This document shows positions 35,961 through 44,331 of a DNA stretch of 64,000 nt, piece by piece; the stretch's first letter is position 1, and the number at the start of each line of letters is the position of its first letter. The translations under genes were made by a program, and so were the position numbers. Where the stretch lies: positions 2,100,473-2,164,472 of the forward strand of contig NZ_MEIY01000001.1 of the NCBI RefSeq assembly GCF_001752365.1, written 5' to 3'. This stretch comes from Marinobacter sp. X15-166B (GTDB lineage Bacteria; Pseudomonadota; Gammaproteobacteria; Pseudomonadales; Oleiphilaceae). Below the pieces are notes generated by a model. The model was not told the DNA's origin. It was given only the letters and a program-made list of their open reading frames with translations, and ran no database searches.

Positions 35961-36295
35961 ACACGTCACTGAGCTTGTTGTTTCCGCCCACCAGTCGTTA
36001 TCACAATCTCGAGACGGCGCGCTATGAAACCGCCTCCGGCACAGAGCGGGTCTATCTAAAACGCCGCTTTGTTCCCGCGTCGGACCGGTTCACGCTGTTG
36101 CAGGAGCACCCGGTGGTGGAAGGCGATCGACTCGACAACATCACCGCGTTGTATCTGGGTGACCCGCTGCAGTTCTGGCGGGTGTGTGACGCCAACAACG
36201 CCATGAACCCGGTGGAGTTAACCGCCGTCATTGGCCGGCGCTTGCGCATCACCTTGCCCGACGGCATTCCGGAGGTGCCCAATGCGGTTGAGTAA
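35957..36295 (+). CDS. LysM-like baseplate protein
   Basis: A 112-residue protein. Its second half, ERVYLKRRFVPASDRFTLLQ through VVEGDRLDNITALYLGDPLQFWRVCDANNAMNP, has the GDxLxxIAxxYxGDxxxWxxIxxxN pattern of LysM. In Afp7/Pvc7 such a domain is fused to the adaptor; here it is free. It lies between the adaptor and the hub gene and overlaps both (ATGA upstream, 14 bases downstream). Confidence 0.85.
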   Translation: MNTSLSLLFPPTSRYHNLETARYETASGTERVYLKRRFVPASDRFTLLQEHPVVEGDRLDNITALYLGDPLQFWRVCDANNAMNPVELTAVIGRRLRITLPDGIPEVPNAVE

Positions 36296-37412
36296 CGCCA
36301 TTCTCACCCTGATGATCGGGCCCGCGGTGCCGGTACCGGCACCGCTGCCGGTTATCGAGGCGCTGCAAAGTGTGCAGGTGACCAGCGCCCGGGAGCGCAG
36401 CGGCTTTCAGCTGACCTTTGCCGTGGGTAAAAAATCGGCGTTACAGCTGGCGTTATTGCCAGCGGGTTATCTGGACCCGATCGTCACCCGGGTGATCATT
36501 ATGGTGACGCTTAACGGCATCCCCAGTGTGATTATGGACGGCCTGGTCACCCGACAGGAGTTGCAACCCAGTAACGAGCCGGGTCAATCGACACTCACGG
36601 TGACCGGGGAAGATTTGACTGTGGCCATGGATATTGTTGACAAGGTGGTGCCTTATCCGGGGATGTCCGATGGCGCCAAAGTGGCGCTGGTGTTGGCACC
36701 TTATGCTGCCCTTGGGATTGTGCCGAACATCGTTCCGCCCATCGCCTTGATTACTCAAAACCCGGCCAACAAGATTGAGAGTCAGGCCAGCATCACCGAT
36801 CTGGCGTTCCTGAAAAGTCTGGCCAGCAGGAACGGTTATGTATTTTACCTGGAGCCGGGGCCCTTGCCCGGTCAGAACACGGCTTATTTCGGCCCGGACA
36901 TCAGCGTGCCGGTGCCACAACAGGCCCTGAGTGTGAACATGGACGCCCACACCAATGTGGAGTCGCTGAGTTTCTCACTGGATGGCCTGGCGAAAAAGAT
37001 TTCAATCTTCACCGTGCTGGATCCGGTCACCAAAAAAATACCCATCCCTGTGCCGGTACCCAATGTCAGCATCTCCAAGCCGCCTTTAGGGGTGCGGCCA
37101 ACGCCACCGGCAAAGATAGAGCTGCACAACAAAGGCGCGCAATTACAACCGGAGGAAGCGGCCCGGGACATTCTCAGCAGCCTGATGAACAGCTCCACGG
37201 CGATCAGCGGCAGTGGCTCCCTGGATGTCGTGCACTACGGGCAGTTGTTGCGTGCCCGGACCCTGGTGGGCGTGCGCGGTGCGGGCATCAGCTACGACGG
37301 CCTCTATTACGTCGACAGTGTCACCCACAAAATCAAAAAGGGTGAGTACAAACAGAATTTCAGTCTGTCCCGGGACGGGTTGATCTCCAACACACCAGTG
37401 GTGATGCCATGA
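36282..37412 (+). CDS. Spike hub protein (gp27/VgrG N-terminal-like)
   Basis: A 376-residue protein; the ATG at 36282 has GGAGGT five bases before it and lies inside the end of the LysM gene. It resembles the gp27-like hub part of VgrG and gpD: early strand-rich region, GLVTRQELQPSNEPGQSTLT and TVTGEDLTVAMDIVDK, SITDLAFLKSLASRNGYVFY near residue 170, and a C-terminal GISYDGLYYVDSVTHKIKKGEYKQNFSLSRDGL. The OB-fold and needle are in the next gene, so the spike is split in two compared with Afp8. Confidence 0.86.
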   Translation: MRLSNAILTLMIGPAVPVPAPLPVIEALQSVQVTSARERSGFQLTFAVGKKSALQLALLPAGYLDPIVTRVIIMVTLNGIPSVIMDGLVTRQELQPSNEPGQSTLTVTGEDLTVAMDIVDKVVPYPGMSDGAKVALVLAPYAALGIVPNIVPPIALITQNPANKIESQASITDLAFLKSLASRNGYVFYLEPGPLPGQNTAYFGPDISVPVPQQALSVNMDAHTNVESLSFSLDGLAKKISIFTVLDPVTKKIPIPVPVPNVSISKPPLGVRPTPPAKIELHNKGAQLQPEEAARDILSSLMNSSTAISGSGSLDVVHYGQLLRARTLVGVRGAGISYDGLYYVDSVTHKIKKGEYKQNFSLSRDGLISNTPVVMP

Positions 37413-37945
37413 CCGATGATGCCAATGCAACACAGGGATTTTGGGGCAAATACCGCGCCACGGTGTTGAACAACATCGATCCCGAGCTGCGCGGCCGCCT
37501 GATGCTGAGCATACCCGATGTACTGGGGCTGGTGCCGTCAACCTGGGCCGAGCCCTGCACACCGCTGGCGGGGCCCACCGGTCCGGCCATGGGGGTTTAT
37601 ATGGTGCCGCCCATCGGTGCCGGGGTGTGGGTGGAGTTTGAGCATGGTGATCCCGATTACCCCATATGGGTCGGTTGTCGCTGGGGCGGGTCGTCCGATA
37701 TACCACCGCTGGCGCACGCGGGGCTGCCGGTGTCACCCAACATCGTGTTCCAGACGGCAGGGCAGAACAGTCTGGTGATCAGTGACTTGCCGGGCCCGAC
37801 CGGCGGGCTGATGTTGAAGAGCGCCACGGGGGCAACGCTGATCGTTAATGACACCGGCATTTATATCCAGAATGGCAAGGGCGCCAGCCTGGTGATGACC
37901 GGGCCGACGGTCACCATCAACAATGGCGCATTAGTCATTATCTGA
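37409..37945 (+). CDS. Spike OB-fold/needle protein (gp5/VgrG C-terminal-like)
   Basis: A 178-residue protein forming the central spike. FWGKYRATVLNNIDPELRGRLMLSIPDV opens the gp5-like OB-fold, with MVPPIGAGVWVEFEHGDPDYPIWVGCRWGG as the usual core. The C-terminus, with GGLMLKSATGATLIVNDTGI and IQNGKGASLVMTGPTVTINNG, is the repetitive triple-stranded beta-helix needle. It overlaps the hub gene by ATGA and is followed by the PAAR-like tip gene. Confidence 0.92.
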   Translation: MTDDANATQGFWGKYRATVLNNIDPELRGRLMLSIPDVLGLVPSTWAEPCTPLAGPTGPAMGVYMVPPIGAGVWVEFEHGDPDYPIWVGCRWGGSSDIPPLAHAGLPVSPNIVFQTAGQNSLVISDLPGPTGGLMLKSATGATLIVNDTGIYIQNGKGASLVMTGPTVTINNGALVII

Positions 37946-37965
37946 CCGAGGGTCAGGGAGGCACT

Positions 37966-38289
37966 ATGCCCGGATTTTTACTGCACGCAGGGGCGCAGGT
38001 GTTGTGTGCCCACGGGGGGCAGGCGACACCGACCACGCCCAATCCACGGGTGACGGTGAGCGGCCAGCCGACGGTATTGATGACGGTGCCTTATGTGGTG
38101 GCCGGGTGCACCTTGCCGCCACCCACGGCGGCCAACGGGCCGTGCATCAGCGCCCAATGGCTGAGCGGCACCACCCGGGTAGTGTCCAATGGTCAACCGC
38201 TGCTGGTGCAGAGCAGCCAGGCGATCTGTGCTCCGACCGGTACGCCGCTGCTGATCGCTGCCAGCCAAACCCGCGTGAGCGCGTTGTGA
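37966..38289 (+). CDS. PAAR-like spike tip protein
   Basis: A 107-residue protein that would cap the needle. MPGFLLHAGAQVLCAHGGQA followed by PNPRVTVSGQPTV and QSSQAICAPTGTPLLIAASQTRV is the pattern of PAAR-like tips in Afp/PVC-type loci, with His and Cys residues (H7, C14, H16, C59 region, C88 region) available for metal. The order spike-tip-gp25 fits the injection-system baseplate. Confidence 0.85.
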   Translation: MPGFLLHAGAQVLCAHGGQATPTTPNPRVTVSGQPTVLMTVPYVVAGCTLPPPTAANGPCISAQWLSGTTRVVSNGQPLLVQSSQAICAPTGTPLLIAASQTRVSAL

Positions 38290-38296
38290 GGGGCTT

Positions 38297-38659
38297 ATGA
38301 ATATTGACTTCCCCTTCCATTTCGACCGCCGTGGCCGCACGGCGACCACCGACGATAACGATCATATCCGCGACATGATCGAACAGTTTCTGTTCACCAA
38401 TGCGGGCGAGCGGGTTAACCGCCCCGATTTTGGCAGCGGTTTGTTGCAACTGATGTTTGCGCCCAACAGTCCCGAGCTGGCTTCGACGCTGCAATTTACG
38501 GTTCAGGCCGGCCTGCAGCAGTGGCTGGGTGATCTGGTTGAAGTGCAAGCCTTGGAGGTGACCAGCGCAGACGCGGTACTGCGGCTGGAACTCCGGTATC
38601 TGGTGCGGCGCACCCGGGAAGTGCGCACCGCGACCTTTACTCAGGGGGCAGGGCAATGA
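38297..38659 (+). CDS. gp25-like baseplate wedge protein (Afp9-like)
   Basis: A 120-residue protein of the GPW/gp25 family, which joins the wedge to the first sheath ring. The signature is NIDFPFHFDRRGRTATTDDNDHIRDMIEQFLFTNAGERVNRPDFGSGL, with the EPR-like motif replaced by VNRPDFGSGL, followed by a ferredoxin-like LEVTSADAVLRLELRYLVRRT. It overlaps the next gene (ATGA). Confidence 0.93.
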   Translation: MNIDFPFHFDRRGRTATTDDNDHIRDMIEQFLFTNAGERVNRPDFGSGLLQLMFAPNSPELASTLQFTVQAGLQQWLGDLVEVQALEVTSADAVLRLELRYLVRRTREVRTATFTQGAGQ

Positions 38660-41232
38660 AACGCATCCTGTGTCAAAACGAGCAACGTCGGGAAGGCGTT
38701 CGTCAGCACCAGCAGTTAAATGGACTGGACTACCTCGAAGTGGAGGCGGATCAACGCCGCCTGACGGTTTATTTTCTGGGCAAGGCACCCGTTGAGCTTG
38801 AGCCGGCCCAGGTGCTCATAGAGGGCGGACGCCGCATTCGCGATATTGGTGTTGAGCAAGTAAAAGTGCACCATTTTGACAGTGCTGAACTCGATGACTT
38901 TATGCAGGTGACCGTTGATCAGACGGGCGATTTCTCGACCTACACCTTGCGAATAGCAGAGCGCGATGCGCAGGGGCAATGGCAGCCGCATTCCGCCTTT
39001 GACCCACGGTATGACCGCGTTGAATTCAGTTTCAAAACCGATTGCCCCAGTGATCTCGACTGCAAGCAACCGCTTGTTTGCCCGCCGGAGCCCGTGGTGG
39101 AGCCGGAAATCAATTATCTGGCCAAGGACTACGGCAGTTTTCGCCAGCTGATGCTGGACCGCCTGGCACTGGTGATGCCGGACTGGCAAGAACGCCATGT
39201 CCCCGACATCGGCATCGCCCTGGTCGAGGTGCTGGCCTATGTGGGCGATCACCTCAGTTATTATCAGGACGCGGTGGCCACGGAAGCCTATCTGGCGACG
39301 GCCCGCCAACGCATTTCGGTACGCCGGCACGCCCGCCTGGTGGACTACCATCTGCATGAGGGCTGCAATGCCAGAGCTTGGCTGTGTGTCGCCACCGACA
39401 GCAAATTGACTCTCGACCCACAACAGATTTACTTCATCACCGGCATCAACGAGGGGGCCGCCGCTGCAGACCGCGTATTGCCTGAGTCCGATCTGGCTCA
39501 GATGGACGCCGGCAGCTACGAAGTCTTCGAGCCCATGGGACAGCAACCCATCCAACTTTATCCGGACAACAGCCGGATAACCTTCTATAGCTGGGGCGAT
39601 AGGGAATGTTGCCTGCCCAAAGGCAGCACCCGTGCCACCCTGAAAGGCGAACTGGTTTCGCAAGCACCGCCGCAACCGCCTGACTGTGAGTGGGACAACA
39701 ACCCGGACAAGACGTCAGACACGGATGTTGAAGCGGCTGAAAGCACGACACCTCAGCTCCATCTGCAAACGGGCGATGTGCTGCTGTTTGAAGAAGTGAT
39801 CGGCCCGGAAACGGGGCATCCGGGCGATGCCAATCCCAGCCATCGTCATGCGGTACGATTAACCTCCGTTGAGGCCGGTGTTGACCCCCTTAATGACAAT
39901 ACGCCGGTGGTTCACATTGAATGGGCCGGGGACGATGCCTTGCCATTTCCGCTGTGTCTTTCGGTGCTTGGCCCTCCGCCGGAGTGCACCGTCATTGATG
40001 AGGTCAGCATCGCCTGCGGCAATGTTATTCTGGTGGACCACGGCCATAGCCGTGAGCAAGACCTGGGTACGGTGCCGGTAAAGGACGCGCTCGAATGCTG
40101 CACATCTGAAGGTGTGCTGGCGGACCAGACGCTCATTCCCGGACTCTTTCGCCCCCGGCTGGACGCAGCACCGTTGACCTTCAGCCAGCCGTTGGCGCCA
40201 GATACACCGGCTTCGAAAATCTTGCAGCAGGAGGTGCGCCAGGCGTTACCCCAGGTTGCGCTCACCTCTGTCCGCGCTGAGGCCGAGCCTTCCTTCTGGA
40301 CAGCGCAATCTGACCTGCTGGGCAGCGGCCCCGATGACCAGCACTTTGTCACCGAGCTGGATGACCACGGCCGTGCGCACCTGCGATTTGGCGATGACAC
40401 CTGCGGCGAGCAGCCCGATGCGGGTCTGAGCTTTCACAGTCACTATCGCGTGGGCAATGGCCTGGCGGGCAATGTGGGTGCGGGCACCATCCGTCATCTG
40501 GTGTTGCGCAATGGCCAGCTGAGTGGTGTCACCCTGACCCTGCGCAACCCGATGCCCGCACAGGGCGGCACCGCCCCCGAGCCCATCTCCGAGGTGAAGC
40601 TGTTTGCGCCGAGGGCGTTTCGAACAGACCTGCAGCGGGCCATTACCGCCGACGACTATGTCGCTCTCGTAGAGCGTGAATTCAGCGCTCAGGTGCAACG
40701 CGCCGCAGCAAAACTGCGCTGGAACGGCAGCTGGTACGAAGTGCTGGTGGCGGTCGATCCGTATGGCCAGGAACAAGCCGATGCTGAATTGCTTGCAGCG
40801 ATAAGCAAACGTTTACATCGTTACCGCCGTATGGGCCATGACCTGGTGGTCAAGTCCGCCCGCCGGGTGCCGCTGGATATTGAGATGCTGATATGCGTGT
40901 TGCCGAACTATCTGCGCGGTCACGTCAAAGCCACCTTGCTGGACCTGCTCAGTAATCGCACCCTGGTCGATGGTCGCCCGGGCTTTTTTCATCCCGATAA
41001 TCTCAGCTTTGGCGAGGGCGTTTACTTAAGCAAACTGGTGGCGGTGGCCCAAGGGGTTGAGGGGGTGGAGAGTGTCCAGATCCGCAGGCTGCAACGGCTG
41101 CATGAGCCAGCCAATCATGAGATTGAGCAGGGCGTCTTGGCCCTCGAAGCTGTTGAGATCGCCCGTCTGGATAACGATCCCGGCTTTCCGGAAAACGGGC
41201 TGCTCACGCTGGATATGCGAGGTGGAAGATGA
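38656..41232 (+). CDS. Baseplate wedge protein 1 (gpJ/Afp11-like)
   Basis: An 858-residue baseplate protein. The J-like part starts after a small beta domain and a Cys-containing linker (CKQPLVCPPEP) with EINYLAKDYGSFRQLMLDRL, VPDIGIALVEVLAYVGDHLSYYQDAVATEAYLATARQRISVRRHARL. Later DDHGRAHLRFGDDTCGEQPD and NGLAGNVGAGTIRHLV precede the C-terminal APRAFRTDLQRAITADDYVALVERE. This is the standard plan of putative baseplate assembly proteins of injection systems. It overlaps both the gp25-like and the next wedge gene. Confidence 0.92.
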   Translation: MKRILCQNEQRREGVRQHQQLNGLDYLEVEADQRRLTVYFLGKAPVELEPAQVLIEGGRRIRDIGVEQVKVHHFDSAELDDFMQVTVDQTGDFSTYTLRIAERDAQGQWQPHSAFDPRYDRVEFSFKTDCPSDLDCKQPLVCPPEPVVEPEINYLAKDYGSFRQLMLDRLALVMPDWQERHVPDIGIALVEVLAYVGDHLSYYQDAVATEAYLATARQRISVRRHARLVDYHLHEGCNARAWLCVATDSKLTLDPQQIYFITGINEGAAAADRVLPESDLAQMDAGSYEVFEPMGQQPIQLYPDNSRITFYSWGDRECCLPKGSTRATLKGELVSQAPPQPPDCEWDNNPDKTSDTDVEAAESTTPQLHLQTGDVLLFEEVIGPETGHPGDANPSHRHAVRLTSVEAGVDPLNDNTPVVHIEWAGDDALPFPLCLSVLGPPPECTVIDEVSIACGNVILVDHGHSREQDLGTVPVKDALECCTSEGVLADQTLIPGLFRPRLDAAPLTFSQPLAPDTPASKILQQEVRQALPQVALTSVRAEAEPSFWTAQSDLLGSGPDDQHFVTELDDHGRAHLRFGDDTCGEQPDAGLSFHSHYRVGNGLAGNVGAGTIRHLVLRNGQLSGVTLTLRNPMPAQGGTAPEPISEVKLFAPRAFRTDLQRAITADDYVALVEREFSAQVQRAAAKLRWNGSWYEVLVAVDPYGQEQADAELLAAISKRLHRYRRMGHDLVVKSARRVPLDIEMLICVLPNYLRGHVKATLLDLLSNRTLVDGRPGFFHPDNLSFGEGVYLSKLVAVAQGVEGVESVQIRRLQRLHEPANHEIEQGVLALEAVEIARLDNDPGFPENGLLTLDMRGGR

Positions 41233-44200
41233 AAACAAGATGCCGTGATTGTTGTCATCCCGAACGCACCGACCCGGAGGCCTGTGGGTGCTGCGAAGGC
41301 ATTGAAATTGTCACACCGCTGTCCACCTACAATCGTCCGGGATTGACCGCGCTGGCGTATCGTATTGGCCGTCACGCCAGTTTTATGGAAACCATGACGG
41401 CACGGTTATCCGGCACGGATTCCCCGGCCTTGGCCGGGCTGACCAGCCGCGATGCGAGGGATGCATCGCTGGCGCTGCTGGACGCGTGGGCCACCGTTGC
41501 CGATGTGCTCACCTTTTACCAGGAGCGCATCGCCAATGAGGGCTACTTGCGCACCGCCACCGAAAGGCGGTCGGTACTGGAACTGGCCAATCTGGTGGGT
41601 TACACCTTGCGCCCGGGTGTATCCGCGAGTGCCTTTCTGGCTTACACGATCGATGAAAATACCGCAGCAGAAGTCACCATTCCACGGGGCAGCAAGGCGC
41701 AGAGTATTCCCGGGCCGGATGAATTGCCGCAACTGTTCGAGACCAGCGAAGCTATAAGCGCACGGGCGGCCTGGAATAATCTGCAGCCCCGGCTGAGCCA
41801 GCCGCAGACCCGTACAAGCATTCTCAATGCACCGCAAAGCGATGGCGACCCCCAGGCCGAAGAGGGCGATACGGTAACGACCGTCCAGGGGCCAAGGCTC
41901 TATTTAAAAGGCATCACCACCAATCTTAAACCCAACGACCCGTTGCTGATCGATTTTGGTGACGGCAAGGGTGCCCCCGAATTCAGCCGGGTCATTGCGG
42001 TGTACCCGGATGCAGAGGCCGATCGCACTCTGGTGACTTTAACGCTGGGCGGCGTTGCCGGCGAACGGCTGGAGTCGTCGGCACTCACGGCAACACTGGA
42101 TGATGCCCGGTTAATCAAGGACCTGACACAGCGTCCTTCAACCCAACGGCGCAACGGCTTACAACTGCAACGTGATCTCGGTGAACAATTTGGCAAAGGC
42201 GCCAATGCGGGGTATGGGGTGGCTGCGGCGATCACACCCGCGCTGAGGTCGACCCTGGCCGCTGCGTTCGGTAATGCCACCGCGACCGCACGCAGCAACC
42301 TGAAGGTGTATGCGTTACGTATCAAAACGCCCCTGTTTGGCCACCATCTGGCACTGCCGCACTGCCCTGACAATCTGGATACTCCGGACCTCTCCTGTTG
42401 TTTACCCGCAGGGCTGGACGCAGGTGGTGTGTCATCGTCCATTTTGGGTACGCTCGGCGCGGCGTTTATGAACCCCAGTGCGCTGGCAATCGAACTGGAT
42501 GACAACGCTGACCCAGCCACATTGCTGGCGTTGGACACTGAATATAAAGAACTCAAACAAGACACCTGGGCAGCTGTTGACCTGGGGACCGAGGTTCGTG
42601 TTGTCAGGATTGCCCGCGTGGCGTCGGCAACGCTAGGCGGAATGTTACCGGGAAATTTGAGCTTTTTTTCTACCTGCCCTGCGGTCACGGTGACGTCCAA
42701 TCAGGGCGTATCCGTCGGTGAGGCTGCAAGAATCAAAACCACCATCATGCAATTGGATGCGCCCTGGCGGGATGCCGACGCGGCCAACACCCTCTTGCGC
42801 ACCGCCACATTCCACGGCCACAGTGAACAGCTGGAGCTTGCCGAAGAACCCATCGACGCACCGGTATGCGGTGGCACGGACGATCTGATCGAACTGGATG
42901 GCTTTTACGAAGGGCTGGACTCCGGCCGTTGGGTCATTGTGTCCGGTGAGCGCGAACTGGCCGGTACGAGCGGGGTTCGTTTTAGCGAACTGGCGATGTT
43001 GGGCTCGGTGACTCAGGGGGTCACCCATATCGACACCGACACAGGCAGCGATGAGCCTCGATCCGGTGAAACAATCCATACCTTCATCAAATTGGCGGAA
43101 CCCCTCGCTTATTGCTTCAGGCGCGCTACCGTTGTCCTGCACGGTAATGTGGCCAAAGCGACTCACGGCGAAACCCGCCAGGAAACGCTTGGTAGCGGCG
43201 ATGGCAGCAAGGCGCTGCAATCGTTTGAGCTCAAGCAAAAACCACTGACGTTTGTGTCGGCCGCCAATCCCTCCGGTGTGGACAGCACCCTGGAAGTATT
43301 CGTTAACGGACTCCGCTGGCACCAGGTGGACACCCTGGCGGATCGCCAGCCTGCCGATCGCACCTTCATCGCCCGGACCGATGATGACGACAAAGTCACC
43401 CTGGTGTTCGGCAATGGCGAAAAAGGTGCACGCTTGCCCAGCGGGGTCGAAAACGTCGAGGCGCACTACCGCTCGGGCATTGGCAGGCCGGGTAATGTAC
43501 AAGCGGAACAGATTTCCCTGTTGCAATCCAAACCCCTGGGAGTGAAAGCGGTGACCAACCCGCTGCGGGCCAGCGGGGGCGCCAACCGGGAAGGGCGCGA
43601 CCAGGCGCGCCGCAATGCACCGCTGGCGATACAGGCACTGGACCGGCTGGTCTCGGTGCGCGACTACCAGGATTTTTCCCGCACTTTCGCCGGCGTCGGC
43701 AAGGCGAGGGCCGTCGAACTCAGCGACGGCCGCCGCCAGCTGGTGCACGTGACCATTGCCGGTGCCGACGACCTTCCCATTGATGAGCACTCGGATCTGT
43801 TCCAGAACCTGCGCCGGGCCCTGCAGGACTTTGGCGACCCGCACCAGGCGATTGAGCTGGCGGTCCGCGAATTGTTGCTGCTGATTGTCAGTGCCCGAAT
43901 TCGTCTGCTGCCAGACTATCAATGGGAGCCCGTGGTCAGCGCAGTGCGTACGGCCTTGCTGGACGCTTTCAGTTTCGAGCGCCGGGCATTGGGCCAGGCG
44001 GTGCTGCTCAGTGAAGTGATCAGTGTGATGCAGGCAGTCCCCGGTGTGGCCTATGTGGATGTCGACGTCTTGGGTGGCATTCCCGAGAAGGCGAACCGGC
44101 CCCCAGGGGATGCCAGCCAGGGGTTCGAGCGTCGCTTGCTCACCCCGCGCGAGATTGCTGAAACCGTGCAACAGGTGGTCGGCGAGAGCGCGGAACACAA

Positions 44201-44324
44201 CCGCCCCCAACAGGTTGTCAGAGTGAATCTGGCGGCCCGGACGGGGGGCATGATCCGGCCGGCCCAGCTGGCCTTCCTGGCGCCGGATGCCCCGGAAACG
44301 TTAATTCTCAACCGTATCGAGTGA
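41229..44324 (+). CDS. Baseplate wedge protein 2 (gpJ-like, Cys-rich N-terminus)
   Basis: A 1031-residue baseplate protein paralogous in plan to the previous one. The first ~22 residues carry seven cysteines (C-x2-CC, later C-x-CC), a possible zinc knot. LTSRDARDASLALLDAWATVADVLTFYQERIANEGYLRTATERRSVLELANLVGY marks the J-like N-domain; VTLVFGNGEKGARLPSGVENVEAHYRSGIGRPGNV and NAPLAIQALDRLVSVRDYQDFSRTFAGVGKARAV the C-domain. With the 858-aa protein it would form the heteromeric wedge seen in contractile machines. ATGA overlap upstream. Confidence 0.92.
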   Translation: MKTRCRDCCHPERTDPEACGCCEGIEIVTPLSTYNRPGLTALAYRIGRHASFMETMTARLSGTDSPALAGLTSRDARDASLALLDAWATVADVLTFYQERIANEGYLRTATERRSVLELANLVGYTLRPGVSASAFLAYTIDENTAAEVTIPRGSKAQSIPGPDELPQLFETSEAISARAAWNNLQPRLSQPQTRTSILNAPQSDGDPQAEEGDTVTTVQGPRLYLKGITTNLKPNDPLLIDFGDGKGAPEFSRVIAVYPDAEADRTLVTLTLGGVAGERLESSALTATLDDARLIKDLTQRPSTQRRNGLQLQRDLGEQFGKGANAGYGVAAAITPALRSTLAAAFGNATATARSNLKVYALRIKTPLFGHHLALPHCPDNLDTPDLSCCLPAGLDAGGVSSSILGTLGAAFMNPSALAIELDDNADPATLLALDTEYKELKQDTWAAVDLGTEVRVVRIARVASATLGGMLPGNLSFFSTCPAVTVTSNQGVSVGEAARIKTTIMQLDAPWRDADAANTLLRTATFHGHSEQLELAEEPIDAPVCGGTDDLIELDGFYEGLDSGRWVIVSGERELAGTSGVRFSELAMLGSVTQGVTHIDTDTGSDEPRSGETIHTFIKLAEPLAYCFRRATVVLHGNVAKATHGETRQETLGSGDGSKALQSFELKQKPLTFVSAANPSGVDSTLEVFVNGLRWHQVDTLADRQPADRTFIARTDDDDKVTLVFGNGEKGARLPSGVENVEAHYRSGIGRPGNVQAEQISLLQSKPLGVKAVTNPLRASGGANREGRDQARRNAPLAIQALDRLVSVRDYQDFSRTFAGVGKARAVELSDGRRQLVHVTIAGADDLPIDEHSDLFQNLRRALQDFGDPHQAIELAVRELLLLIVSARIRLLPDYQWEPVVSAVRTALLDAFSFERRALGQAVLLSEVISVMQAVPGVAYVDVDVLGGIPEKANRPPGDASQGFERRLLTPREIAETVQQVVGESAEHNRPQQVVRVNLAARTGGMIRPAQLAFLAPDAPETLILNRIE

Positions 44325-44331
44325 GGTCGTC

